DNA from: RUG572 sp964386385
GTDB taxonomy: Bacteria > Verrucomicrobiota > Kiritimatiellia > RFP12 > UBA1067
NCBI GenBank assembly: GCA_964386385.1
Contig: CAYLRN010000007.1
Location: 62,001-126,000, forward strand
Direction of reading: 5' to 3'
Length of the DNA: 64,000 nt
Each line of letters opens with the position of its first letter. Position 1 is the stretch's first letter. A model generated the notes under the pieces. That model made no database searches, was not told the DNA's origin, and was given only the letters and a program-made list of their open reading frames with translations. Shown here one piece after another: positions 8,420 to 17,451 of this stretch. Position numbers and translations under genes: made by a program.

Positions 8420-8453
8420 GCCGTCGCCGCGGCGCTTTTTCTGCGGCGGCGGC
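8420..8453 (+). other. GC-rich hairpin after fucO
   Basis: An 11-bp stem GCCGTCGCCGC/GCGGCGGCGGC has T-rich loop sequence but no downstream T tract. It may be a barrier or a Rho-dependent end point rather than an intrinsic terminator. Confidence 0.3.
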
Positions 8454-8482
8454 GTCTGCGGGAAACGCGAAGAGAGGAATCA

Positions 8483-10177
8483 GTGCGCGTTGAGGAACTT
8501 GAAAATCTGCTGGCGGAACTGATAGACGGCTGGGAGAACGAGGTCGTCGAGTTCAAGATCGGCAACAGGAACACTTCGTCCGACGAGGTGGGAAGGTATT
8601 TTTCGGCGCTTTCGAACGAGGCCAATCTGCGGGGGATGGAGCGGGCGTGGCTTGTGTTTGGCGTGGACAACAAGACGAAGTCCGCGCCTGGCTGCGAGTA
8701 TCCCTGCGACGCCGCTTCGCTGAACAAGTCCGGAGGCCTCAAGCAGCAGATTGTCCAAGGTACAAATCTTGGACTGGGCTTTACCGAGGTGCATCTGATT
8801 CCAAGGGGAAGCGCAAACGTGATTCTCTTTGAAATACCGCCGGCTCCGCAATCCATGCCCATTGCGTGGAAAGGACATTTCTACGCAAGGGCGGGTGAAA
8901 GCCTGACCGCGCTTGACGTAGGAAGGCTTGATGTCATGCGAAGTCAAGGTGCGGCGCTTGATTGGACGGCTGGGACGCTGGAAAATGCGACCATGGAGAT
9001 GCTTGACGAGGAGGCTCTTGCGCTGGCGCGCAGGCAGTTCGCCGAAAAGCACGCCAACGTGGATTCCGGTGAAGTCAACGAATGGCCTGCGGGGGTCTTT
9101 CTGGACAGGCTTAGGCTGATGCGCGGCGGAAAGCTGACACGCGCGGCTCTATTGCTCCTGGGCAGGGCGGAGGCGGCAGCGGAACTCCTTTCGCCGTATC
9201 TGCCGCAAATCGTATGGAAACTGGTCGGGGAGGAAACTGCCAACGACATATTCCATCCGCCGTTTCTGCTGGCGACAACCCGGCTCTATTCGCGGATTCG
9301 CAACGTGCAGGTCCGAGTGCTCCCGGAGAACCGCCTGTTTGCGACCGAAGTCCCAAAGTACAGCCAGAAAAGCGTATTGGAGGCCTTGAACAACTGCATT
9401 GCGCATCAGGACTACTCAAGGGGCGAAAGGATTGTCGTAACGGAATACGTGGACCGTCTTGTGTTTTTGAACGGCGGAAGGTTCTTCGAGGGGCGGCCGG
9501 ACGACTATGTCGCCGGAGACCGCACTCCGCGACGCTACAGGAATCCTCTGCTTTCTTCGGCCATGCGCGAACTCAACATGATTGACACGATGGGCTATGG
9601 CATCCATGCCATCTACGTCGGGGAGGCAAGAAGGTATTTTCCGTTGCCCGACTACGAGACAGATGAGACGTCCGTCAAGATGACAATGTACGGTCATGTC
9701 GTCGACGTCGCCTATTCAACGCTTCTCATTGAAAGAGGCGGCGAATTGCGCCTGGACGACGTTCTGCTGCTTGACCGAGTGCAGAAAGGACTGCAAATTT
9801 CCAAGGACGCGATGCGCCATCTGCGAATGGAAGGCCTGATCGAGGGACGGGCGCCGCATCTTCGCGTTTCGGCAAAGGTGGCGGCATTGACCGGACGCAA
9901 AACGGAATACATGAAGAAAAGAGAGCGGGCAAGCGAGCATTACCACGGTCTGATTCTTGAGTTCATCGGCAAATGGCCAAGGTCGTCCCGCGCCGAAATC
10001 AATGAGTATCTGATGGATGAAATCGTCGGGGAATTTTCCAAAGAGGAAAAAATGTCCAAAATAACAAACTGGCTCTCGTATCTGCGAAAGAGTGGACGAA
10101 TCAGAAATGTCGGGACTGATGCGAATTCCCGGTGGATTCTTGTGGATTCCAATGAGGCTTCAATGTGCCTCCAATGA
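8483..10177 (+). CDS. AlbA_2-domain (Schlafen-type) predicted transcriptional regulator with RecG-like ATPase fold
   Basis: 564 residues from a GTG at 8483 with GAGAGGA 5 nt upstream; an in-frame ATG at 8396 lies inside the preceding hairpin region and has no Shine-Dalgarno. The N-terminal AlbA_2 domain (about 5-135) starts E-N-E-V-V-E-F-K. A GHKL/HATPase-like region with the N-box style E-A-L-N-N-C-I-A-H-Q-D-Y-S lies at about 295-307, followed by D-R-L-V-F-L-N-G-G. The C-terminus holds winged-helix-like segments. This is the architecture of COG2865-type regulators. Codon use is clearly less GC-biased than its neighbours, suggesting horizontal acquisition. Role unknown; such proteins are common in mobile and defence contexts. 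Confidence 0.8.
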   Translation: MRVEELENLLAELIDGWENEVVEFKIGNRNTSSDEVGRYFSALSNEANLRGMERAWLVFGVDNKTKSAPGCEYPCDAASLNKSGGLKQQIVQGTNLGLGFTEVHLIPRGSANVILFEIPPAPQSMPIAWKGHFYARAGESLTALDVGRLDVMRSQGAALDWTAGTLENATMEMLDEEALALARRQFAEKHANVDSGEVNEWPAGVFLDRLRLMRGGKLTRAALLLLGRAEAAAELLSPYLPQIVWKLVGEETANDIFHPPFLLATTRLYSRIRNVQVRVLPENRLFATEVPKYSQKSVLEALNNCIAHQDYSRGERIVVTEYVDRLVFLNGGRFFEGRPDDYVAGDRTPRRYRNPLLSSAMRELNMIDTMGYGIHAIYVGEARRYFPLPDYETDETSVKMTMYGHVVDVAYSTLLIERGGELRLDDVLLLDRVQKGLQISKDAMRHLRMEGLIEGRAPHLRVSAKVAALTGRKTEYMKKRERASEHYHGLILEFIGKWPRSSRAEINEYLMDEIVGEFSKEEKMSKITNWLSYLRKSGRIRNVGTDANSRWILVDSNEASMCLQ

Positions 10178-10248
10178 GCCTCTGTCTTTAAATAAGCGAA
10201 AATGAGCGAATTGACCAGAATGTCGCTCTTGTGGCGAGGATTTGAAAC

Positions 10249-10797
10249 ATGAATTCCAATGAGATTCCAATGAGCGGCCCTGATGGTGGCACGACGTCCG
10301 TTCCCACCGCTTCGGTCGTGGTGAGGCGGGCGGCGGCGGGGGACGTCCCCGCCATCGGACGCCTTCTCCTCCAGGTCTGCGCGGTCCATGCCGCCGGCCG
10401 GCCGGACCTCTTCCGCGCCGGCGGGCGCAAGTACTCCGACGCGGAGCTTGAAGGAATCCTGGCCGACGACGCCACGCCGGTCTTCGTCGCCTGCGGCGCG
10501 GACGGCGAGGTCTGCGGCCACGCATTCTGCGTCGTGGAGGAGCGCGCGGGCGGCGGCGCGATGCGCCCGTGCCGGACGCTGTACGTGGACGATATATGCG
10601 TGGACGAGGGCGCGCGCGGCCGCGGCGTCGGGACGGCGCTCTACAACCACGTCGTCGCGTGGGCGGCCGGACGCGGCTTCTACAACGTCACCCTCAACGT
10701 CTGGTCGTGCAACCCCGGCGCCCTTCGCTTCTACGAGGCGATGGGCATGAAGCCGTACAAGGTCGGCATGGAGCGCGTGCTTCGTCCGTCAACGTGA
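10249..10797 (+). CDS. GNAT-family N-acetyltransferase
   Basis: 182 residues, or 175 if the ATG at 10270 is used. The GNAT core spans about residues 22-178. The acetyl-CoA pyrophosphate-binding motif GARGRGVGTALY is at about 122-133, preceded by LYVDDICVDEG on strand beta4. The C-terminal NPGALRFYEAMGMKPYK is the usual motif B end. The acyl acceptor cannot be predicted. The region just upstream carries the phrase TCCAATGAG four times. The pncC gene follows 12 bp after the stop, suggesting cotranscription. Confidence 0.85.
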   Translation: MNSNEIPMSGPDGGTTSVPTASVVVRRAAAGDVPAIGRLLLQVCAVHAAGRPDLFRAGGRKYSDAELEGILADDATPVFVACGADGEVCGHAFCVVEERAGGGAMRPCRTLYVDDICVDEGARGRGVGTALYNHVVAWAAGRGFYNVTLNVWSCNPGALRFYEAMGMKPYKVGMERVLRPST

Positions 10798-10809
10798 AAG
10801 GAGCGGCCG

Positions 10810-11286
10810 ATGTCCGTTTCCATTGCGGAAAAGCTCGTGGAGCTGATGAAGGCGCGCGGCGTCACGTGCGCCGTTGCGGAATCGTGCACCGGCGGCGGGG
10901 TGGGGCGGGCGCTGACGGCCGTCCCGGGCGCGAGCGAGGTCTTCCTCGGCGGCGTAGTGAGCTACGCGAACTCCGTGAAGGAGGATGTGCTTGGGGTGCC
11001 GCCGGACGTGCTGAAGACGGTCGGCGCGGTGAGCGCGGAGTGCGCGGAGGCGATGGCCGCCGGCGCGCGCCGTCTGCTGAAGGCCGACGTCGCCGTGTCC
11101 GTGACGGGGATCGCAGGGCCGGGCGGCGGCAGCGCGGAAAAGCCGGTGGGGCTTGTGTGGTTCGGAATCGCAACCGTTCGGGGCGTCCGCTCGGAGAGGG
11201 CGATATTCTGCGGCGACCGCGAGGCGGTCCGCGCGAAGGCCGTCGTCCACGCGCTCGGAATGCTCACCGCCGCGGCGGGGGGCTGA
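10810..11286 (+). CDS. pncC: CinA C-terminal-type nicotinamide-nucleotide amidase
   Basis: 158 residues, the size of stand-alone PncC/YgaD proteins. It deamidates NMN to nicotinate mononucleotide in pyridine nucleotide recycling. The conserved stretch AVAESCTGGGVGRALT is at about 20-35, carrying the catalytic Ser/Cys region. G-G-V-V-S-Y-A-N-S-V-K is at about 47-57, and V-T-G-I-A-G-P-G-G-G-S at about 98-108, all diagnostic for the CinA C-terminal domain. The N-terminal CinA domain is absent. An AAAGGAG Shine-Dalgarno is present. Confidence 0.9.
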   Translation: MSVSIAEKLVELMKARGVTCAVAESCTGGGVGRALTAVPGASEVFLGGVVSYANSVKEDVLGVPPDVLKTVGAVSAECAEAMAAGARRLLKADVAVSVTGIAGPGGGSAEKPVGLVWFGIATVRGVRSERAIFCGDREAVRAKAVVHALGMLTAAAGG

Positions 11287-11297
11287 ATGGCCTGCGT

Positions 11298-11325
11298 GGC
11301 GGGGCGGGACGCCCCGCCCTGCCGG
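11298..11325. repeat. Palindromic intergenic element (GGCGGGGCGGGAC type)
   Basis: GGCGGGGCGGGACGCCCCGCC continues into CTGCCGG. It is a perfect GGCGGGGCG/CGCCCCGCC-type inverted repeat of the kind also found at 34481-34507 and 34650-34677. The rest of the 11287-11508 gap holds GC-rich sequence and the promoter below. Confidence 0.7.
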
Positions 11326-11464
11326 ATTTGCATGTGAACGGCGGAGGTGAAGCGACGGACGGGAGTCGGCAGGGGGCGGCGTTCCCGTCGCGCCGAACGG
11401 CGGCCTGGCGGCGGGTTTTGCATTGCGCGACGGCCTCATCGCGCCCATTTGGCGGATATTTTGA

Positions 11465-11470
11465 TATAAT
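11465..11470 (+). promoter_or_regulatory. -10 box of the glycerol-3-phosphate module
   Basis: TATAAT follows ATTTTGA. No canonical -35 is found at 17 bp. The start codon of the transporter lies 38 nt downstream. Confidence 0.55.
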
Positions 11471-11508
11471 CAGACGCATTGGAATCTCACCACGAAGAAG
11501 GAACGGAC

Positions 11509-12783
11509 ATGGAGCAATCTAGAAACACGGGCGGGCTCTTCCGCCGGGCGCAGTGGAGGTTCATCGTCTGCAGCGCCGTCGCGTACATGTTTTTCTACCT
11601 GACGCGCAAGAACCTCTCGATGGCGCAGCCGGCCATGCTGGAGGAGGGCGTCATCTCGACGTACGCGCTCGGCACTATCATGACGGTGCACGGCGTCCTC
11701 TACGGGGTGAGCCGCTTCGTCAACGGCTTCTGGGCGGACCGTCTCAACGGCCGCGTCTTCATGGCCCTGGGGCTTCTCCTCTCCGCGCTCACGAACTTCC
11801 TCTTCGGCTGCACTTCGGTTTCCGTTCTCTTCGGCGTCTTCTGGATCGTGAACGGCTGGACGCAGGGCATGGGCTTCCCGCCGTGCGCGAAGATGCTCAC
11901 GCACTGGATCCACCCGAAGGAGCTGGCGACGAAGATGTCCATCTGGAACACTTCGCACAGCTTCGGCGCGGTGATGGCCCTGGGGCTCTGCTCGCTCCTC
12001 TTCGCCTACGGGTTCGGCTGGCGGTGGTGCTTCTGGGTGCCGGCCGCGCTGGCGGGCCTCGCCGCCGTCTTCACGTTCCTCTGCGTGAAGGAGTCGCCTG
12101 CTGAGGACGGACTTCCGCCGCTTGAGCTGGACACCGGCGTCTCGAAGGCGGAGCACGAGGTCACGACTGCGGACCGCCGCCGGCTCGTCTTCGGCAACAA
12201 GGTGATCTGGCTCGTGGCGATCGCCAACTTCTTCGTGTACATCGTCCGCTTCGGCTTCCTCGACTGGGGACCTACGTTCCTGAAGCAGTACAAGGACATT
12301 CCCGTCACGAAGGGCGGACTGATGATCATCGCCTTCGAACTGGCCGCCGTCGTCGGCACGATCTTCGCCGGCTGGGTGACGGACCGCGTGTTCAGGGGTC
12401 GCGGCGTCCGGACATGCGTCTTCTGCATGCTCTTCGCCGCGCTCTTCTCGCTTGGGTTCTGGTATCTTCCGGCGGGCGCCCCGATCTGGCAGGCGACCCT
12501 CCTTCTCATGGGCGCGGGCTTCTTCATCTACGGCCCCCAGGCGCTGATCGGCATCGTCGCCGCGAACCAGGCCACGAAGGAGGCCGCCGCGATGGCGAAC
12601 GGGTTCACCGGCATCATGGGCTATGCGTCCACCGTCGTCTCCGGCATCGGCATCGCGTTCATCAAGGAGCATTTCGGATGGGGCGTCACGCTCTGCTCCA
12701 TTTCGGGCTTCGCGATCGTCGGCATGGTGATGTTCCTCTTCGCCTGGTCGGCGCGCGCGACGTCCTACAGGAACGTGTCGTGA
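11509..12783 (+). CDS. glpT: GlpT-like organophosphate:phosphate antiporter (MFS)
   Basis: 424 residues from the ATG at 11509, with GAAGGAAC upstream; a TTG 30 nt earlier is possible but weaker. It has twelve predicted membrane helices. The organophosphate:Pi antiporter signatures include YMFFYLTRKNLSMAQPAML (about 21-39), a YGVSRFVNGFWADRLNGR-like loop (about 65-82) and GWTQGMGFPPCAKMLTHW (about 117-134). The family includes GlpT (glycerol-3-phosphate), UhpT and PgtP. The next gene encodes a GlpA-type flavoprotein, making glycerol-3-phosphate the best substrate guess. Inner membrane. Confidence 0.82.
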   Translation: MEQSRNTGGLFRRAQWRFIVCSAVAYMFFYLTRKNLSMAQPAMLEEGVISTYALGTIMTVHGVLYGVSRFVNGFWADRLNGRVFMALGLLLSALTNFLFGCTSVSVLFGVFWIVNGWTQGMGFPPCAKMLTHWIHPKELATKMSIWNTSHSFGAVMALGLCSLLFAYGFGWRWCFWVPAALAGLAAVFTFLCVKESPAEDGLPPLELDTGVSKAEHEVTTADRRRLVFGNKVIWLVAIANFFVYIVRFGFLDWGPTFLKQYKDIPVTKGGLMIIAFELAAVVGTIFAGWVTDRVFRGRGVRTCVFCMLFAALFSLGFWYLPAGAPIWQATLLLMGAGFFIYGPQALIGIVAANQATKEAAAMANGFTGIMGYASTVVSGIGIAFIKEHFGWGVTLCSISGFAIVGMVMFLFAWSARATSYRNVS

Positions 12784-12829
12784 GGGCGCGCGGACGGCTT
12801 TTCGATTCAAAAAACACAGGCAGAGAGAA

Positions 12830-15631
12830 ATGGACTACTGGCAGGACGAGGAAATAGACGACGCGATCGTCGTCGGCGCGGGCGTGGTGGGCTGCGCGAT
12901 AGCCTATTCGCTTGCGCGGAACTATGACGTGCGCGGCACGGTGCGGGTGCTTGAGGCGGGGAGCGACGTCGCGGAGGGCGCCACGAAGGCGAACAGCGCC
13001 ATCGTGCACGCCGGCTTCGACGCGAAGCCGGGGTCGCACAAGGCCTACTTCAACGTGCGCGGCAACGGGATGTTCGAGGAGGTGTGCAGGGAGCTCAAGG
13101 TCCCGTTCGTCAGGAACGGCTCGCTCGTCCTCGCATTCTCGGAGGACGACCGCCGGGAGCTGGAGACGCTGCTTGCGCGCGGACGCCGGAACGGCGTGGA
13201 GGGGCTTGAGATTTTGGACCGCGACGCCCTGCGCGCCCGCGAGCCGAACGTCAGCCCCGACGCGGTGGCGGCGCTCTGGGCGCCGACCGGCGGCATCTGC
13301 TGCCCGTACGAGCTGGCGTTCCACATGGCGGAGAACGCGGCCGCGAACGGCGTAAGGTTCGAGTTCGACCGGCGCGTCGTCGAGGTCGCAGCGGCGCCGG
13401 GCGGCAACGGCTGGGACGTCAGGACCGCTGACGGAAGCAGGTACAGGACGCGGGCGCTCGTCAACGCGGCGGGCGTCCACGCGGACGAGATCAACAACAT
13501 GGTCAACCCCGTCAAGTACCACATCCGACCGCGCCGCGGCGAGTACGTCATGCTCGACCGCAGCGAAAGCGGGGCGTTCAAGTCCACCATCTTCCAGGTG
13601 CCGGGTCCAATGGGCAAGGGCGTCCTCGTCTCGCCCACCGTCGACGGCACGGTGATCGTCGGCCCCACCAGCGAAGACGTGGACGACAAGTCCGACACGG
13701 CCACGACCGCCGAGGGCATGGAGAAGGTGGCGCGTCTCGCGCGCCGCTCCTTCCCCGCCCTGCCCCTGCGCAAGGCCATCGCCAGCTTCAGCGGACTCCG
13801 CGCGCACGAGACGACCGTCGGCGACTTCGTGGTCGGCGGCGTCGAGAACCGCTTCGGATTCATCAACGCCCTCGGCGTCGAGTCGCCCGGCCTCACCTCC
13901 GCGCCGGCGATCGGAGAGGCTCTCGCCCGCGAAATCGCCGTCGTCCTCCGCATCGTCGACAGGAAGAGGGAGAACCCCGGCCGGGACGTCCCCGACTGGC
14001 CGAAGATGCGCTCTCTCTCCGACGACGGCCGTGCGCGGGAGATCGCGCGCGACCCTGCGTACGGACGCATCGTCTGCCGCTGCGAATCCGTTACCGAGGG
14101 CGAAATCCGCGCCGCGATCCGCGCGCGCGTCGGCGCCCGGACCCTTGACGGCGTCAAGCGGCGCACGCGCTGCGGCATGGGACGCTGCCAGGGCGGCTTC
14201 TGCACGTCGCGCATACTGGAGATCCTCTCCGAGGAGCTCTGCCGCCGCGACCCCGCCAATCCCGAGGTGGAGCTTCCCATTCCGATGGAGGAGTTCCTCG
14301 CGTCCCGTTCGAAGGCGCCGGAGGGGGCAGCGCTCCGCCGCCGGCCGTTGAAGGCGGACGCGGCGTCGCGCGCGGACGGCGTTCCGGAGGAGAACGTCGA
14401 CGTCCTCGTCGTCGGCGCGGGCCCGGCCGGCCTTGCCGCCGCCATCGCCGCGCGCGAGGCGGGCTGCGCCGGCGTCCTCGTCCTCGAGCGCGACGACGCG
14501 CCCGGCGGCATTCTCCAGCAGTGCATCCACAACGGCTTCGGGCTCCACCGCTTCAAGGAGGAGCTGACGGGCCCCGAATACGCGCAGCGCTTCATCGACC
14601 GCGTCTGCGAGCTGGCCATTCCCGTCCGCCGCCGCGCGATGGCGCTGGACGTCTCGCCCGATCGCGTCGTGACCACGATTTCGCCCGACGGCGGACTTCG
14701 CAGGATCCGCGCGAAGTCGGTCGTCCTCGCCATGGGCTGCCGCGAACGCCCCCGCGGGGCGCTCCTCATCCCCGGCACACGCCCGGCCGGCGTCTACACC
14801 GCCGGCACGGCCCAGCGCCTCGTCAACATGGAAGGCGTCATGCCCGGCCGCCGCGTCGTCATACTCGGCTCCGGCGACATCGGCCTCATCATGGCGCGGC
14901 GCATGACGTTCCAGGGCGCGAAGGTGCTGGCCTGCGTGGAGCTCATGCCGTTCTCGAGCGGACTCAAGCGCAACATCGTGCAGTGCCTGGACGACTTCGG
15001 CATCCCGCTTCTCCTGAGCCACACCGTCGTGGACGTCCAGGGACGGGACCACGTCACCGGCGTCACCGTGGCGCAGGTGGGCTCGGACAGAAAGCCGATT
15101 CCCGGCACGGAGCGCCATTTCGACTGCGACACGCTCCTTCTCTCCGTCGGGCTTCTCCCGGAGAACGAGCTCTCCAAGACGGCGGGCGTCGCGCTATCCG
15201 ACGTCACCGGCGGGCCGGTGGTGGACGACGCGATGCAGACGTCCGTGCCGGGCGTCTTCGCCTGCGGCAACGTCCTGCACGTCCACGACCTCGTGGACTA
15301 CGTGAGCCGGGAAGCGGAGGAGGCCGGCCGCGCCGCCGCCGCGTTCGCGGCGGGGACGCCGGCCGGGGAGGCGGACGTCGCGGTGAAGGACGGCTTCGGC
15401 GTCCGCGGCGTCGTGCCGCAGAGGGTCTGCGCGGAGGGCGGCGGGAAGGTCGCGCTCTCGTTCAGGCCGGGCTCCGTCTTCAAAAACGCGACTTGGCGCG
15501 TCCGGGCGGGCGAGGACGTCCTGCTCTCGCGCAAGGCGCGCATTCTCACGCCGGGCGAATCGCAGCGGGTCGAGGTCGACCGGTCGCTGTTCAGGGGTCA
15601 TGGGGAGGTTGTCGTGGAGGTCGTGCAATGA
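12830..15631 (+). CDS. Fused GlpA-type glycerol-3-phosphate dehydrogenase and pyridine-nucleotide oxidoreductase
   Basis: 933 residues. Residues 1-400 are a FAD-dependent GlpA-like dehydrogenase (FAD motif VVGAGVVGCAIAYSLA at about 14-29). Residues 413-463 are a BFD-like [2Fe-2S] domain with CRC at about 414 and CGMGRCQGGFC at about 447-457. Residues 520-840 form a second flavoprotein. It has FAD motif VVGAGPAGLAAAIAAREAG at about 525, the conserved GGILQQCIHNGFGLHRF, and an NAD-binding GSGDIGLIMARR at about 680. A small beta-rich tail follows. In Thermotoga (TM1432-TM1433) and clostridia these are two adjacent genes; here they are one polypeptide. It probably oxidises glycerol-3-phosphate and passes electrons through FeS and flavin to a soluble carrier. 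The DUF1667 gene overlaps its stop. Confidence 0.88.
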   Translation: MDYWQDEEIDDAIVVGAGVVGCAIAYSLARNYDVRGTVRVLEAGSDVAEGATKANSAIVHAGFDAKPGSHKAYFNVRGNGMFEEVCRELKVPFVRNGSLVLAFSEDDRRELETLLARGRRNGVEGLEILDRDALRAREPNVSPDAVAALWAPTGGICCPYELAFHMAENAAANGVRFEFDRRVVEVAAAPGGNGWDVRTADGSRYRTRALVNAAGVHADEINNMVNPVKYHIRPRRGEYVMLDRSESGAFKSTIFQVPGPMGKGVLVSPTVDGTVIVGPTSEDVDDKSDTATTAEGMEKVARLARRSFPALPLRKAIASFSGLRAHETTVGDFVVGGVENRFGFINALGVESPGLTSAPAIGEALAREIAVVLRIVDRKRENPGRDVPDWPKMRSLSDDGRAREIARDPAYGRIVCRCESVTEGEIRAAIRARVGARTLDGVKRRTRCGMGRCQGGFCTSRILEILSEELCRRDPANPEVELPIPMEEFLASRSKAPEGAALRRRPLKADAASRADGVPEENVDVLVVGAGPAGLAAAIAAREAGCAGVLVLERDDAPGGILQQCIHNGFGLHRFKEELTGPEYAQRFIDRVCELAIPVRRRAMALDVSPDRVVTTISPDGGLRRIRAKSVVLAMGCRERPRGALLIPGTRPAGVYTAGTAQRLVNMEGVMPGRRVVILGSGDIGLIMARRMTFQGAKVLACVELMPFSSGLKRNIVQCLDDFGIPLLLSHTVVDVQGRDHVTGVTVAQVGSDRKPIPGTERHFDCDTLLLSVGLLPENELSKTAGVALSDVTGGPVVDDAMQTSVPGVFACGNVLHVHDLVDYVSREAEEAGRAAAAFAAGTPAGEADVAVKDGFGVRGVVPQRVCAEGGGKVALSFRPGSVFKNATWRVRAGEDVLLSRKARILTPGESQRVEVDRSLFRGHGEVVVEVVQ

Positions 15632-15969
15632 CGTGCATAAATTGTCCGATGGGCTGCGCGCTTGAAGTGGCGCGCGAGGCGGACGGCTCTTTCAGGGTGA
15701 CGGGGAATCTCTGCCCCCGCGGCGCCGCGTACGCGCAGAAGGAGATGACGGCTCCGGAGCGCATGGTCACGGGGCTTGTGCGCGTGAAGGGCGCGCGGCG
15801 TCCGCTGAGCGTCAAGACGAAGACGCCGGTTCCGAAGGGCAGGATCGCCGACGTCCTGGCGGTTCTCGCCGCTACGGAGGTGGCGCCGCTGGTCCGGATC
15901 GGCGAGGCGGTCGTCCCGGACGTCTGCGGCACGGGCGTCCCCGTCGTCGCCACGTCCCCGCTCGCCTGA
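15628..15969 (+). CDS. DUF1667 protein, partner of the GlpA-type flavoprotein
   Basis: 113 residues starting at an ATG that overlaps the preceding stop (ATGA), which implies translational coupling. Cysteines in CINCPMGC (residues 3-10) and NLCPRG (about 28-33), plus one at about 99, fit the conserved cysteine set of DUF1667, a family encoded next to GlpA-type dehydrogenases (for example TM1434). An iron-sulfur or redox-adapter role is inferred from the cysteines and the strict context; no catalytic motif is visible. Confidence 0.85.
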   Translation: MTCINCPMGCALEVAREADGSFRVTGNLCPRGAAYAQKEMTAPERMVTGLVRVKGARRPLSVKTKTPVPKGRIADVLAVLAATEVAPLVRIGEAVVPDVCGTGVPVVATSPLA

Positions 15970-16011
15970 ACGTAAAGCGGAGGTCAAATCGCCCCCGCGC
16001 GCATTTCCCTC

Positions 16012-16040
16012 TTGCCCGCACAATCCTCTTTGTGTATAAT
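16012..16040 (+). promoter_or_regulatory. Promoter of the GspF/pseudopilin operon
   Basis: TTGCCC (16012-16017), 17 bp, TATAAT (16035-16040). The leader to the GspF ATG is about 53 nt. This is the only clear promoter before the whole ten-gene run. Confidence 0.75.
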
Positions 16041-16099
16041 CCGTTCACGTACGATAGTCTAGAACGAAACAGTCAGGTCCTTTTAGTCGAGACTTCACC

Positions 16100-17425
16100 A
16101 TGGCAACATTCCAGTACATTGCAAAAGACGGCCAGGGCAACGAGCGCCGCGGCACGGTCGATGCCGGGGACAGGCAGGGCGCGATCGCCGCGGTCCGCGC
16201 GCAGGGGCTCATGCCCACGGCGCTGGGCGAAGTGAAGGGCGCCGCGCCCGCGCCCGCGCCTGCGGCCTCCAAGGCGGCCGCCAAGGCGAAGAAGGCCGCG
16301 CGTCCCGCCGCGAAGGGCGGCGCGATGAACAAGCAGATCAACATAAAGCTGCCGAAGTTCATGATGGGGCGCGTCAAGGCGAAGGACCTGACCGCCTTCA
16401 CGCGCCAGCTGGCCACGCTCGTGAACGCCGGACTTCCCCTCATGCGCTGCATCGAGGTGATGAAGAAGCAGAAGATGGCGCCGGCGATGAGGGACTGCCT
16501 TGACGGCATTTCCGAGGGCATCGCCGGCGGCGCCACGTTCTCCGAGTCGCTCACGGCGTATCCGAAGGTCTTCGACAACCTGTACGTCAACATGGTGAAG
16601 GCCGGCGAGGCCGGCGGCGTCCTGGAAGTCGTCCTGAACCGCCTTGCCGAGTTCGCCGAAAAGGCGCAGAAGATCAAGAACAAGGTGAAGGGCGCGATGA
16701 TCTACCCGGCGGTCGTCCTCACCGCCGCGATCGGCATCACGGCGTTCCTGCTCGTGACGGTGATTCCGAAATTCCAGCAGGTGTTCAACGACATTCTCGG
16801 CGGCCAGCAGCTGCCGGCGATCACCGAGTTCGTCATGTCGATGTCCGACTACGTGCAGCACAACGGCCTCCAGGTGCTGGGCGCGGTCGTGGCGCTCTTC
16901 GTGATCTACAAGGTGCTGGGCAAGACGAAGCAGGGCGCGTATCTCCTGGACAAGATGCGCCTTTCCGTGCCGGTCACCGGCACTCTCGTCCGCCGAACGG
17001 CGATCGCGCAGTTCTCGCGCACGCTCGGCACGCTTCTCTCCTCCGGCGTCCCGATCCTCCAGGCGCTCGTGATCGTCCGCGACACGACGGCGAACCTCGT
17101 CGTCCAGCGCGCGATCCAGACCGTCCACGACGCGGTGAAGGAGGGCGAGTCGATGACCGACCCGCTCGCGTCCTCCGGAGTCTTCCCGCCCATGGTAGTC
17201 TCCATGGTGCAGGTCGGCGAGGAGACGGGCGCGCTCTCCGACATGCTCACCCGCGTCGCGAACACGTACGACGACGAGGTGGACAACGCCGTCGCCGGCA
17301 TGACCGCCGCCATCGAGCCGGTGCTGATCATCTTCCTCGCCGTCGTCGTCGGCACGATCGTCATCGCCATGTTCCTCCCGATGATCAAGATCATCTCCTC
17401 CGTTTCCGGCGGCGGCGCCACCTGA
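16100..17425 (+). CDS. GspF/PilC-family inner-membrane platform protein
   Basis: 441 residues. An N-terminal soluble domain (about 3-45, FQYIAKDGQGNERRGTVDAG) is joined by an Ala/Lys/Pro linker (about 48-75) to two T2SSF domains (about 98-215 and 300-425). These include the family phrases FTRQLATLVNAGLPL, VKAGEAGGVLEVVL and QVGEETGALSDML. Three membrane segments are predicted. GspF/PilC is the platform that works with a hexameric ATPase to assemble pseudopili or type IV pili. No ATPase or secretin gene lies in this cluster, so those must be encoded elsewhere. Seven pseudopilin genes follow. Confidence 0.92.
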   Translation: MATFQYIAKDGQGNERRGTVDAGDRQGAIAAVRAQGLMPTALGEVKGAAPAPAPAASKAAAKAKKAARPAAKGGAMNKQINIKLPKFMMGRVKAKDLTAFTRQLATLVNAGLPLMRCIEVMKKQKMAPAMRDCLDGISEGIAGGATFSESLTAYPKVFDNLYVNMVKAGEAGGVLEVVLNRLAEFAEKAQKIKNKVKGAMIYPAVVLTAAIGITAFLLVTVIPKFQQVFNDILGGQQLPAITEFVMSMSDYVQHNGLQVLGAVVALFVIYKVLGKTKQGAYLLDKMRLSVPVTGTLVRRTAIAQFSRTLGTLLSSGVPILQALVIVRDTTANLVVQRAIQTVHDAVKEGESMTDPLASSGVFPPMVVSMVQVGEETGALSDMLTRVANTYDDEVDNAVAGMTAAIEPVLIIFLAVVVGTIVIAMFLPMIKIISSVSGGGAT

Positions 17426-17451
17426 TGCGGACGGCGGATAAGGAGTCCACC

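Noticed and set aside
10202..10252. 16-codon ORF overlapping the GNAT start codon
   Set aside because: No Shine-Dalgarno and no recognisable peptide; overlap of ATGA alone is weak evidence.
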